NCBI RefSeq assembly: GCF_001310085.1
Contig: NZ_CP012643.1
Coordinates: 1,457,001 to 1,521,000 of the forward strand
Length of the DNA: 64,000 nucleotides
Direction of reading: 5' to 3'
Source: Rufibacter tibetensis
Lineage (GTDB): Bacteria > Bacteroidota > Bacteroidia > Cytophagales > Hymenobacteraceae
Shown: in pieces, positions 26,256 to 34,727 of the stretch
Layout: the number at the start of each line of letters is the position of its first letter
How positions within the stretch are numbered: the first letter of the stretch is position 1
The notes under the pieces: model-generated
Seen by the model: the letters and a program-made list of their open reading frames with translations, nothing else
What the model was told of the DNA's origin: nothing
The model's database searches: none
Made by a program: the position numbers and the translations under genes

Positions 26256-27310
26256 GATTTCTGCGGGATTTTAACGGTGGTGATGAAAACGTTGTCTTGC
26301 TGATGGGTGCTGAGCAGGTCGGTGCGGGCGTACAAGAGGTATAAGCGTCTCCGGACCGAGTCTAGCCCGAACCCAGTGCCCTGCTTGTGTTGCAGCAGCG
26401 CGGAGTCAAACGGATTCAGGGTGCTGATGACCAGCATAGAATCCTGCATGGTGGCGGTAATCTTAATGAGAATGTCATCTATGGTGTCATACAAGCCGAA
26501 CTTGATGGCATTTTCCACGATGGGCTGCAGCAACAGGTACGGCAAAGTCCCTTTCAGGCTTTCTTCCTGGTAATCTACCTGGGTCTGTAAACGGTGCCCG
26601 AAACGCACTTTCTCAATCTCCAGGTAAATCTGCAGGTGCTGCAGTTCATCGGCTAAGGGCACCATGGTCTGGTCGTCTTTCCGGAGGGTGCCTCTCAGGA
26701 AATCAGACAGCTGCTGGACCATCTTCTTCGCCTGGTCGGGTTGGGTTTTCACCAGCGCACTGATGGAGTTCAAGCTGTTGAACAGGAAGTGCGGCTGCAA
26801 TTGCTGCCGCAGGTTAAACAGCTCGGCTTCGCGGGCCAGCTTCTCAGTGGCCGTTTTGCGTTCTTCGGCTTCCTGCTTCCCACGGGCGTAAAACCAGAGC
26901 CAGTTCTGCAGCACAATGAACAGGATCATGAGCCAAGCAAAGGCCAACCGCACAAAGAAGGTTTTGTCCACAAAGGCCAGGTACTCTTTCTGAGCGCCTA
27001 ACAGATATTCCATTCCGGTATCCCAGAGCACCAGGCTGATCATGGCCACGCCTAAACTCCACCCCATCAGGTACACCACCTGCCGTCCGCCGGGGCGATA
27101 GAAGCGAAGCGCCAAGGACATCACATATCCGCTGCTTACCACCAACCCACTGCTTAAAGAGGCATCTTTCCAGGCCAACTCTACCGCGAAACCTGCCTGG
27201 TAAATTACCACGGTTTGCACCCCAGCCCACAGCAAGGCCCACCCTAGGTACAGCAGAATGTTCTTAACGGACGACATGGAGAAGCAGGGATTTGACTCTA
27301 CCGCCCACAT
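26252..27310 (-). CDS. LytS-type membrane histidine kinase
   Basis: 352 residues. Four or so N-terminal membrane helices precede a coiled coil and the His_kinase motif LRQQLQPHFLFNSLNSISALV (phosphoacceptor H174), followed by an HATPase domain (NAIKFG N-box, TGFGLDSVRRRL). The start overlaps the stop of the upstream gene as TAATG, which indicates translational coupling. A downstream ATG at 27277 is an alternative. It senses an unknown envelope signal. Confidence 0.93.
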   Translation of the reverse strand: MWAVESNPCFSMSSVKNILLYLGWALLWAGVQTVVIYQAGFAVELAWKDASLSSGLVVSSGYVMSLALRFYRPGGRQVVYLMGWSLGVAMISLVLWDTGMEYLLGAQKEYLAFVDKTFFVRLAFAWLMILFIVLQNWLWFYARGKQEAEERKTATEKLAREAELFNLRQQLQPHFLFNSLNSISALVKTQPDQAKKMVQQLSDFLRGTLRKDDQTMVPLADELQHLQIYLEIEKVRFGHRLQTQVDYQEESLKGTLPYLLLQPIVENAIKFGLYDTIDDILIKITATMQDSMLVISTLNPFDSALLQHKQGTGFGLDSVRRRLYLLYARTDLLSTHQQDNVFITTVKIPQKS

Positions 27311-28116
27311 TAGTAGCTCTTGATCTCTATGCCCCCACAGAGTACCGTTCCTTTCAACACCAGCACCTTGTCTGATTCCAGGGCCGCCTCTACAAAGCTT
27401 CTTTTGTCATCTACCCCCCCAAAGATGGTAACCACCTCAGAGCGGACCCGCCAGTGCGCCGGAATAATCAGGCTCACACCGCCAAAGAACTCGGTGATGT
27501 TCAGAATTACTTCTCCCTGCATGTCAGCGTGGGTCAGGTTGTATTTGGCCCCGCCGCAGAAGGTCACAATGTCCCCGCCTTTGAAGTCCTTCGTAATCAC
27601 GTTTTTGGTGATGCCGCCAAACACCGCGGTAGCCGTCAGGAAGTCTTCTTTGGAGGGGCTCAGGTTGGAGAAGGTCGGGTTCGTGAAGTTTGCTTTGTTG
27701 AAATTAGGCCCTTGCGGACCAAACCGCCTTACGTTTTTAAGGTGTTTTTCGCAGGTATGCCGGGGTTTGAAGATCAGCCACAACCCGGCCACCATGATGA
27801 TGATGGGCCACAGATAAGCCCTGAGGCGAATACCGGGCACCAAGTCTTCCAAAAGAAACACCCCCCCGATGATGATGGGCACTATAAACCCAGGATTACG
27901 GAAGGAGTGCTTGATCCCGGAAAACAGCCCGATCACAATCAACAGCACCTTCCATGAGAACACCCACCTGGGCAGCACAATAGCGTTCATCTGATAGGCC
28001 AGCAAAACAGCCCCTACCCCGATGATCAATAACCCGGCGGCTACCCGGCCTCCCCTGCTGGTGTGTCCGCCCCACCGCTGGTAATCGCCTACTCGTTTTA
28101 TGTGTGGATTTTCCAT
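27310..28116 (-). CDS. LiaF-like membrane protein, first gene of the LytS/LytTR operon
   Basis: 268 residues. The N-terminal half has four hydrophobic segments (LLIIGVGAVLLAY, VLLIVIGLF, IVPIIIGGVFLLE, LWPIIIMVAGLWLIF). The C-terminal half repeats G-rich beta turns of the LiaF/DUF5668 type (TAVFGGITKNVI, CGGAKYNL, FFGGVSLIIP, IFGGVDDKR, LCGGIEIKS). In Bacillus LiaF restrains the LiaRS response to cell-envelope stress. Here it could modulate the kinase encoded downstream. Confidence 0.88.
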   Translation of the reverse strand: MENPHIKRVGDYQRWGGHTSRGGRVAAGLLIIGVGAVLLAYQMNAIVLPRWVFSWKVLLIVIGLFSGIKHSFRNPGFIVPIIIGGVFLLEDLVPGIRLRAYLWPIIIMVAGLWLIFKPRHTCEKHLKNVRRFGPQGPNFNKANFTNPTFSNLSPSKEDFLTATAVFGGITKNVITKDFKGGDIVTFCGGAKYNLTHADMQGEVILNITEFFGGVSLIIPAHWRVRSEVVTIFGGVDDKRSFVEAALESDKVLVLKGTVLCGGIEIKSY

Positions 28117-28136
28117 AACCTTGCTGATTTATGTTC

Positions 28137-28167
28137 CAAAACTAGCGGGAACCTACGCGCCCCACAA
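28137..28167 (-). promoter_or_regulatory. Promoter of the LiaF-like/LytS/LytTR operon
   Basis: TTG (28165-28167 on the minus strand), 20 bp, then TAGTTTTG (28137-28144), a full consensus match. The start codon lies about 20 bp downstream. Confidence 0.7.
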
Positions 28168-28418
28168 CGGGAATTAGGCTAAGCCCACTGGAAAGTAGGT
28201 GAACGGCCGGTAGGCGTAGGTAAAAGGAGAAAACCCTTTTGTTTACCTACCACCCGCTCTTTCAAACTTGTGTGTACCCCGGCTCAAAGAAAGCATTTTG
28301 CTTCTGATTTTCAGAAAGTAGGCGTAAAACTAACGGGTGGCTACTTGTGTACTTGTTTAAGGAAAGTGCTTGCGAAAGGTCTTCTACATAAAACGGTACG
28401 CAATCCCCATTACTTCTT

Positions 28419-28426
28419 TATCTTTG
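28419..28426 (+). promoter_or_regulatory. -7 element of the pheS promoter
   Basis: TATCTTTG, an exact TAnnTTTG match, lies 4 bp before the pheS ATG, so the transcript would have almost no leader. Confidence 0.55.
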
Positions 28427-28430
28427 CGCC

Positions 28431-29456
28431 ATGCTATTGGAGAACATAAAACGGCTGACCCAAGAGGTAGAAGCCTATGCTATAGAGAACAAGGAGCAAC
28501 TGGAAACCTTCCGGAACACCTACGTGAGCCGCAAAGGCCAGATTGCCGCGTTATTTGACGAGATGAAAACCGTTGCCCCAGAGCAACGCAAGCAGGTAGG
28601 CCAGGAACTGAACCAGCTTAAGAACCTGGCTCAGCAAAAAATGGACGGCGCCCAGGAAACCCTGGAGCAGAACGCCACGCCCGATGCCTTGTCTGGTTTG
28701 GATTTCACGTTGCCGCCAGTTCCTAACGCCCTGGGTACCCGTCATCCGCTGGCCCGCGTGCGCGAACAGATCATCCGTATTTTTGAGCGTATTGGGTTCA
28801 ACGTATCTGAGGGTCCCGAAATGGAGGACGATTGGCATAACTTCTCAGCGCTGAACTTCCCTGAGAACCACCCTGCCCGCGACATGCAGGACACGTTCTT
28901 CCTGAGCAAGAACCCAGACATGCTGCTGCGCACGCACACCTCCAGCGTACAGGTGCGTGTCATGGAGCACCAGAAACCACCTATCCGGACCTTGTCCCCG
29001 GGCCGCGTGTTCCGGAACGAGGCTATCTCAGCGCGGGCACACTGCGTGTTCCACCAGGTAGAAGGTTTGTTTGTGGACCGCGGCGTTAGCTTCAAGGATT
29101 TAAAAGATACGCTTTACTACTTCGTGAAGGAGTTGTTCGGGCCAGACACGCAGATCCGGTTCCGTCCGTCGTTCTTCCCGTTCACCGAGCCCAGCGCCGA
29201 GATTGACATCACCTGCCTTATCTGCAAAGGCGAAGGTTGTAACATCTGCAAGCAAAGCGGTTGGGTAGAAATTGGCGGCTCTGGCATGGTAGACCCGCAG
29301 GTACTGGAAAACTGCGGTATTGACTCCAAAGAATTCTCCGGCTTTGCCTTCGGGATGGGTATTGAGCGGATCACCATGCTCAAGTACCAGATCAAGGACC
29401 TGCGCCTGTTTACCGAGAATGACGCCCGTTTCCTGCGTCAGTTTGAGGCCATCTAG
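28431..29456 (+). CDS. pheS: Phenylalanine--tRNA ligase alpha subunit
   Basis: 341 residues, the normal bacterial length. An N-terminal coiled coil (1-85) is followed by the class II synthetase core: motif 2 region (RTLSPGRVFRNEAISARAHCVFHQVEGLFVDRG), FFPFTEPSAEIDI, and motif 3 (GMGIERITML). It charges tRNA-Phe with phenylalanine in complex with PheT. pheT is not adjacent, which is common in Bacteroidota. It has its own promoter and terminator. Confidence 0.97.
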   Translation: MLLENIKRLTQEVEAYAIENKEQLETFRNTYVSRKGQIAALFDEMKTVAPEQRKQVGQELNQLKNLAQQKMDGAQETLEQNATPDALSGLDFTLPPVPNALGTRHPLARVREQIIRIFERIGFNVSEGPEMEDDWHNFSALNFPENHPARDMQDTFFLSKNPDMLLRTHTSSVQVRVMEHQKPPIRTLSPGRVFRNEAISARAHCVFHQVEGLFVDRGVSFKDLKDTLYYFVKELFGPDTQIRFRPSFFPFTEPSAEIDITCLICKGEGCNICKQSGWVEIGGSGMVDPQVLENCGIDSKEFSGFAFGMGIERITMLKYQIKDLRLFTENDARFLRQFEAI

Positions 29457-29489
29457 CAAGTAGCGTTTCCGATAATAATTAGCACCAGC

Positions 29490-29529
29490 CTGTTTCAGGG
29501 CGATTTTCATGAAAACCGCCCTGAAACAG
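29490..29529 (+). terminator. Terminator of pheS
   Basis: CTGTTTCAGGGCG and CGCCCTGAAACAG form a perfect 13-bp stem with an inner TTTTC/GAAAA extension, followed by a T-run. Confidence 0.88.
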
Positions 29530-29592
29530 AAATTTTTCTGGTTTCATTTTCAGAGACTTATCAAAAAAGATAAAATTTTTCTAGACCATTAC

Positions 29593-29623
29593 TTGCGCGC
29601 TATCACAGCAGACCCTACTTTTG
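29593..29623 (+). promoter_or_regulatory. Promoter of tRNA-Asn
   Basis: TTG (29593-29595), 20 bp, then TACTTTTG (29616-29623): a full consensus match, 40 bp before the tRNA. Confidence 0.75.
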
Positions 29624-29662
29624 CATCATCATTCAAGGTCACACGGCCAGAAAGTGATAAAC

Positions 29663-29736
29663 TCCTCCTTAGCTCAGTCGGTTAGAGCACATGACTGTTA
29701 ATCATGGGGTCCTTGGTTCGAGCCCAAGAGGGGGAG
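29663..29736 (+). tRNA. tRNA-Asn (anticodon GTT)
   Basis: 74 nt. Acceptor TCCTCCT pairs with AGGGGGA, the T arm is CTTGG-TTCGAGC-CCAAG, and the anticodon stem CATGA/TCATG encloses CTGTTAA, giving GTT. The discriminator is G and no CCA is encoded. Gene content changes from housekeeping to mobile and defence genes right after it, so it is a likely island integration site. Confidence 0.96.
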
Positions 29737-29746
29737 CTTCTAAATC

Positions 29747-29782
29747 AGCCACTTACGAGATAAAACTTGTAAGTGGCTTTTT
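29747..29782 (+). terminator. Terminator after tRNA-Asn
   Basis: AGCCACTTAC and GTAAGTGGCT form a 10-bp stem around a 12-nt loop, followed by a T-run. Confidence 0.85.
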
Positions 29783-29785
29783 TGT

Positions 29786-29807
29786 TTGCACACAATTTGC
29801 ACACAAT
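29786..29807. repeat. Tandem 11-bp repeat at the island edge
   Basis: TTGCACACAAT occurs twice in a row (29786-29796 and 29797-29807), 50 bp past the tRNA-Asn end. Short repeats like this can be recombinase arm sites or scars of insertion; no role is proven. Confidence 0.75.
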
Positions 29808-29951
29808 TCCACTTTATTCTAATCTACTCATTAATACATTAACCTATCTTTTCCCTTTCAGTCACCATCAAGCTAATAAGAGATGTAGAACTTTACTACA
29901 TTGCTGTATCTACTTTCTTATATCAGATTCTATAATTTATACACTTTTGGT

Positions 29952-29973
29952 TGTTGGCGTTAACAATCCAACA
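29952..29973 (+). promoter_or_regulatory. Candidate operator before the WYL gene
   Basis: TGTTGG (29952-29957) and CCAACA (29968-29973) form an inverted repeat with a 10-bp spacer, between a near-consensus -7 element (CACTTTTG, 29942-29949) and ATG 29990. WYL-type regulators of defence islands often bind palindromes in their own promoter. Confidence 0.4.
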
Positions 29974-29989
29974 TCAAATATCCACAAAC

Positions 29990-31000
29990 ATGGCCACTAA
30001 CAAATATGCAGTCATTAGGTATAACGCATTAGACCAATGCTTTAGAAACCCGGGCCGCAGGTATTTCATTCAGGACTTGATCAAGTGTTGTAGCGAAGCC
30101 ATTTACGACTTCTCCGGAAATGAGGAAGGCGTGAAAAGAAGGCAGATCTTTGAGGATATCAAATTTATGGAGAGTGACCAAGGTTGGTCCATTCCGTTAG
30201 AGCGCCACAATGAGGGCAAGAAAGTATATTATAGGTACTCAGACCTTTCTTTCTCTATCAAAAGCCAACCTCTCAACCACACAGAAGCTAATCAACTAAA
30301 AGAGACATTGATGCTTCTGGGTAGATTCAAAGGACTACCCCAGTTCGAATGGATGGATGAAATGCTGGTAAGGCTTCAAACCACCTTTCGATTTTCAGAG
30401 AAGTCAACTGAGATTGTAGGATTTGATCAAAACAGGTACTTAAAAGGGCTTGAATTTTTCTCAGAAGTTTTTAATGCCATTCTCTACACCAAAGTACTTT
30501 CAATCAAATATAAGAGCTTTAAACAGCATTCCGTAAGTGAACTCACGTTCCATCCCTACTACCTTAAACAATATAATAACCGATGGTTCCTTTTCGGTCT
30601 TAGCCAAGAGTTTGGGTTGATATCTAATCTTGCTTTAGACAGAATAGAAGGAATAACGGAATTAAACCTTCCCTATGCACCCAACCTTACAGTTGACTTT
30701 GAGGAATTCTTCGAGGATGCGATTGGCGTAACTGTACCGAAAGATACTTTACCCCAAATCATAACTCTCAAAATCAACTCAACATTGTGGCCTTACATTG
30801 AGACTAAGCCAATCCATGGGTCGCAGAGGATCATCCAAAAAGGAGAAGGTTTTGTTCTTATAGAACTATTCGTTATCATAAACTACGAACTGGTTTCCTT
30901 ACTTTTTTCAATGGGAGAAGAGCTAGTGGTTACCGAGCCTTCAGCTTTATCTGACCTAATCAAAGGAAAGGCTAAAGCTATTCTTAAAAACTATTCCTAA
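29990..31000 (+). CDS. WYL-domain transcriptional regulator (BrxR/CapW-like)
   Basis: 336 residues from ATG at 29990 (an in-frame ATG at 29951 lies within the promoter region). An N-terminal winged-helix region (RYNALDQCFRNPGRRYFIQD) is followed by the WYL domain core (FNAILYTKVLSIKYKSFK ... FHPYYLKQYNNRWFLFGLSQ ... NLALDRIEGI) and a C-terminal WCX-like part. WYL proteins sense nucleic acid or nucleotide ligands and repress or activate defence operons. It is the first gene of the restriction operon, 52 bp before the likely start of the methyltransferase-kinase fusion. Confidence 0.9.
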   Translation: MATNKYAVIRYNALDQCFRNPGRRYFIQDLIKCCSEAIYDFSGNEEGVKRRQIFEDIKFMESDQGWSIPLERHNEGKKVYYRYSDLSFSIKSQPLNHTEANQLKETLMLLGRFKGLPQFEWMDEMLVRLQTTFRFSEKSTEIVGFDQNRYLKGLEFFSEVFNAILYTKVLSIKYKSFKQHSVSELTFHPYYLKQYNNRWFLFGLSQEFGLISNLALDRIEGITELNLPYAPNLTVDFEEFFEDAIGVTVPKDTLPQIITLKINSTLWPYIETKPIHGSQRIIQKGEGFVLIELFVIINYELVSLLFSMGEELVVTEPSALSDLIKGKAKAILKNYS

Positions 31001-31051
31001 CCAGTGCACTTCTACTGCACAGAAGGTTTACACCTTTGTAACATCTCAACG

Positions 31052-33517
31052 ATGATGTTAACCAAACGCTTTCCTTTTATGCAATCTCCTACGGCCTCCT
31101 ACTCTCTTATTGAATCAAAAGCTTATAAAGCCATCGAAATTCTTAAGGGGCAGGCTAATAAACCTAACTATCATTTGGTGGGGCTTCTTCTACTTTTACA
31201 AAAGGAGAATGTCTTAGATCAAGTAACCAGTCAAGAACCTGCTTTTATAATTTATGAACTGAGAGAAGCAATGTACTTCTTTGATCAATTTAAACATTTG
31301 ATACCAGTATATGAGGCATTCAGTGATTCACTCTTAGAGATTGAGCCCAGAAGGCTAGTTCAGGTTTTTGAAGTAATTAAGTCAACTGATAAATCGTCCT
31401 TAGATATCTTTCTCAAGGATGTAATTGAAAATTTGGTTTACCACATTTCTAAATTGGAAGGCCGTTTGGGAGGAGTTTTCTTACAACCCGTAGAGTTAAC
31501 TAAATTCATCTGTGCCTTAGCTGATTTGAAAGAAGGAGCTTCTGTTTACAACCCCTTTGCAGGCGCTGCCTCTTTTGGGGTTCATTTTGGGGAAAATATA
31601 GAGTATACCGGACAAGAGATTAATCGTTCATCTTGGGCGATTGGGCTACTAAGGCTGATTGCTTCCAACAAATTTGAACAGGCTGACTTTATCCTCGGAG
31701 ACTCTATTATTGAGTGGAATCCTCTTGGAAGAAAATTTGATCTGATAGTAGGTAACCCGCCTTTTAACTTGAGAGTTGACCAGTACAACCATAAGGCTGA
31801 TTCAATCTCTGATGCAACTTCGTTTTTTTTAAAGGAATGCTTAAAGGATTTAACTACAAATGGCAAGGCCATTGTTGTTGCTCCAAATAGCACATTATCT
31901 AATAATGGAAAGGATAACAAGTCGCTTCGTAGGTTTTTAGTAAATGAGGACTTATTAGAAACTGTCATTTCATTTCCCGGTGGCCTTTTAAACAACACTG
32001 GGATACCATTCAATATATTAGTAATCAATAACGCTAAAAAACAAAGGGGAAGAGTTCTCTTTGTAGATGCAGGAAACTCGTTATTTGAAGCTTCTACAAA
32101 GCAAAAAGCTATAGATGCACAACGTTTACTGTCTGTGTTACAGGGTGAAAGCTCTTCAGAAATAAAAATTGTAACTCAGGAGGAGATATTCTCCAATGAT
32201 TTTAATTTGATGGTCCAGAGGTACTTCACTAAGGAATCTTCTGGTGTCGCTTTGGGAAATATTCTCAAACCTGTTAAAGGATCAAAAGTAAGCCAAGCTA
32301 CAGAGGGAAAATATGTCCGAATCAAGGATCTAAGTAACGATACACATGATTTCATCTTAGATACAAGTACTATTGAAACTGTGAGCTTGCCCAAGTACGC
32401 TGTAAAGCTTGAAAAATCAGCCATCTTACTAGCAGTAAGGTGGAAATCTTTAAAACCAACTCACTTTGTCTATAAAGGTGAACCCATTTTCCTTTCACCT
32501 GACATCCTACCTTTTGAGGTCAAGGGGAAGATGATAGATATTGCTTATTTATGCAGTGTCTTAGCTTCCGAGGACGTTATGACTCAATTGGACAGGTACC
32601 GCACAGGCGCAACCGTTCCTTATATTACTAGGCTAGATCTTTTAAAGGTTAAGGTGGACCTTCCTGATCTGGAAACACAAAGAGTAATTATTACTTCAGA
32701 AGCATCTAGGCTTTTAGAAGAGGAACGAAAAGCGATAAGAAATAGAGCTTATGAAGAACTAGCTTCTATCAAACACTCCATGGGCAAACCTTTACTAAAT
32801 CTTAATTCTGGGGTAAGAAACATAGAAGCAGCACTCTCTAAAATTAGCATCGACTGGGAGAGCTTTAAGTTGAGTAGTAAAACAGAGTATACGTTGCGAG
32901 ATGCTATTAATTCCCTTTACTCTAACCTGGACCTTCTTTCCAATTTACTGAGGAATAACAAGCATGAGTTAGATGTTAACACTTACGCCCTGAATCAAGT
33001 TGAAGCAATTAGCTTCTTCAGGCGATATGTTGGTGATTTAAAAGCAGTTGATGGCGAAAAGTATCAATTAAGTTTAGATGTTTCTCCTGATTTAGAAACA
33101 GAATTTAAGGGAGGTGTCTACATACATGCTAATGAGGAGTTATTGAAAATTGCTTTAAATAACATAGTAGATAATGCGCAAAGACATGGTTTTACTAGGA
33201 AAGACCAAGATTATAAACTTGAAATACGATTGAATTTGCACCTTAATAGATCTTATGCAAATTTAGACATCGAGGTAGCAAATAATGGAGAACCCTTTCC
33301 TGAAGGTTTTTCTTGGACAAACCTAATCCGAAAGGGGGCTACTGCAGGCCCTACTGGAAATTCAGGCATAGGGGGGCATGATATCGATGCAATTGTGACA
33401 AGACTGGATGGCAGACTGGAGCTTTATACACATCCCTATATTACTGCTCCTTTTACTACCATCTATAAAATATATATACCAATTATTGGCAGTGACGGAT
33501 ATCAACAGTATGAATAA
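31052..33517 (+). CDS. Adenine methyltransferase/HsdS-like/histidine-kinase fusion protein
   Basis: 821 residues from ATG at 31052 (an upstream frame to 31004 and ATGs at 31055 and 31079 are alternatives). Domains in order: helical N-terminus (1-150); N6-adenine methyltransferase with motif I NPFAGAASF (about 167) and catalytic NPPF (235-238); an HsdS-type half target-recognition region (about 400-555) with the usual INT..DLxxQ-style ending (LPDLETQRVIITSE); a DHp-like helix with KHSMGKPL (H575); and a GHKL ATPase with N-box NNIVDNAQRHGF (703-714), a G1-like NNGEPFP and G2 GNSGIGG (769-775). The last 8 bp overlap a receiver-domain gene. This is a DNA-modifying enzyme fused to a two-component-type kinase. 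I do not recognise a named system with this architecture. Confidence 0.88.
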   Translation: MMLTKRFPFMQSPTASYSLIESKAYKAIEILKGQANKPNYHLVGLLLLLQKENVLDQVTSQEPAFIIYELREAMYFFDQFKHLIPVYEAFSDSLLEIEPRRLVQVFEVIKSTDKSSLDIFLKDVIENLVYHISKLEGRLGGVFLQPVELTKFICALADLKEGASVYNPFAGAASFGVHFGENIEYTGQEINRSSWAIGLLRLIASNKFEQADFILGDSIIEWNPLGRKFDLIVGNPPFNLRVDQYNHKADSISDATSFFLKECLKDLTTNGKAIVVAPNSTLSNNGKDNKSLRRFLVNEDLLETVISFPGGLLNNTGIPFNILVINNAKKQRGRVLFVDAGNSLFEASTKQKAIDAQRLLSVLQGESSSEIKIVTQEEIFSNDFNLMVQRYFTKESSGVALGNILKPVKGSKVSQATEGKYVRIKDLSNDTHDFILDTSTIETVSLPKYAVKLEKSAILLAVRWKSLKPTHFVYKGEPIFLSPDILPFEVKGKMIDIAYLCSVLASEDVMTQLDRYRTGATVPYITRLDLLKVKVDLPDLETQRVIITSEASRLLEEERKAIRNRAYEELASIKHSMGKPLLNLNSGVRNIEAALSKISIDWESFKLSSKTEYTLRDAINSLYSNLDLLSNLLRNNKHELDVNTYALNQVEAISFFRRYVGDLKAVDGEKYQLSLDVSPDLETEFKGGVYIHANEELLKIALNNIVDNAQRHGFTRKDQDYKLEIRLNLHLNRSYANLDIEVANNGEPFPEGFSWTNLIRKGATAGPTGNSGIGGHDIDAIVTRLDGRLELYTHPYITAPFTTIYKIYIPIIGSDGYQQYE

Positions 33518-34727
33518 AAGATACAGAATCCTTTGGATTGATGACCAGTATGAGGACCTTATTGAATTTAGTATACAGGCAGAAAATAGCGGAATAGATC
33601 TCTTCGGGTTTACTTCTTTTGAAGAAGGATTCAAGAATCTTGAAAAGGATTTGAGTAAATACGATGGAATACTTCTTGATGCCATGTTTTTCAAAACCAA
33701 AGATCAAATTCAAAATACTGAAGATGAAGTTGCGTTGGGGATGGCTATTGCTCGTTTGAATGAGTTAAAATTCAAAAAGTACCTTCCATGGTTTGTTCTT
33801 TCTGCTCAAGAATCATTCACAAAGAGCAACAACAGCATCCTTAAGGCTAATCAGAAAAGGTGTTTTGATAAGAAAAACGGGAATGACTTAGAAGAATTAT
33901 TAACTTCTATAAAAAGGGAGGCTGATAATTTAGAAGATACTAGGATAAGACATCGTTACCAAAAAGTGTTTGATACATTTTCGGAAACTTATATTGGGGA
34001 CAACTATGCTGAACATCTCCTTGCCATTTTAAAAAGCTTGGAAAATCCAGAAGCCGACATTGATGACATCCTTTATTTCACACAGGTACGGATAATTCTG
34101 GAGGGTATGTTTAGAGCATCAAATAAATATGGTCTTTTGCATGACCGATGTATAATTAATGGGAACGTTGTACTGAAAAATTCATACCGGTTCCTTTCAC
34201 AAGAGAAAGTGAAGGTTGAAGAAGGCACATTTGTATCATGCAAGAAAAAGCATTTTCCTCCTTTGATTGCAAAAGCGATTAACACTATACTTGATATTAC
34301 AAATGTGGCTTCCCATAGTGAGCCAGCAGAGAAAGAGCTAAGTAAATTAGAACTCGCTTCTTATCGGCAGAATGTAAATTCTCCCTACCTATTATACAGC
34401 CTCACTTTTCAACTGATGGACACACTTTTGTGGTTCAAAAGCTATGTTGACCAGGAAGAGAACAAAGATTACCAGACTAATATTTCATATTGGATAGCTG
34501 AGACTATACCAATTTCCTCCAATACCGCAACCACGCTCCACACAGGAGAGATCGAACAAGATGAAAACAGGAATTACTTCTGTGGCAAGTATCAATTGAA
34601 ATACACTTATACTGACCAGAACCATAAAGTAGGCGAAAAAATCACGATTTTAAGTGCTATAGAGAATACAGATTTAAGAACAAAGAACAAATATCCCCAA
34701 GTGGCACAAAAGTACACAAGAGCTTAA
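33510..34727 (+). CDS. Receiver-domain protein with HEPN/DUF4145-like and OB-like regions
   Basis: 405 residues from ATG at 33510, 8 bp inside the previous gene. The N-terminal receiver domain has acidic D11-D12 (ILWIDDQ), phosphoacceptor D57 (ILLDAMF) and S98 plus K121 at the switch positions. Residues about 160-310 are helical. VRIILEGM (R194) and ITNVASHSE (H269) resemble the paired Arg and His of DUF4145/HEPN-fold proteins, some of which are RNases. Residues about 340-400 look like a small beta-barrel (TGEIEQD ... GEKITILSAIENT). There is no DNA-binding HTH, so its output is unlikely to be classical transcription control. It is the probable partner of the kinase region in the fusion protein. 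Confidence 0.85.
   Translation: MNKRYRILWIDDQYEDLIEFSIQAENSGIDLFGFTSFEEGFKNLEKDLSKYDGILLDAMFFKTKDQIQNTEDEVALGMAIARLNELKFKKYLPWFVLSAQESFTKSNNSILKANQKRCFDKKNGNDLEELLTSIKREADNLEDTRIRHRYQKVFDTFSETYIGDNYAEHLLAILKSLENPEADIDDILYFTQVRIILEGMFRASNKYGLLHDRCIINGNVVLKNSYRFLSQEKVKVEEGTFVSCKKKHFPPLIAKAINTILDITNVASHSEPAEKELSKLELASYRQNVNSPYLLYSLTFQLMDTLLWFKSYVDQEENKDYQTNISYWIAETIPISSNTATTLHTGEIEQDENRNYFCGKYQLKYTYTDQNHKVGEKITILSAIENTDLRTKNKYPQVAQKYTRA

Larger units (their letters stand above)
28117..28430. other. Divergent promoter region, otherwise empty
   Basis: Holds the minus-strand promoter at 28137-28167 and the plus-strand pheS promoter at 28419-28426. No gene or RNA element was recognised between them. 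Confidence 0.4.

Noticed and set aside
31052-34727. Detocs-type two-component defence
   Set aside because: Detocs uses a TPR kinase with a separate effector and no DNA methyltransferase; domain content differs.
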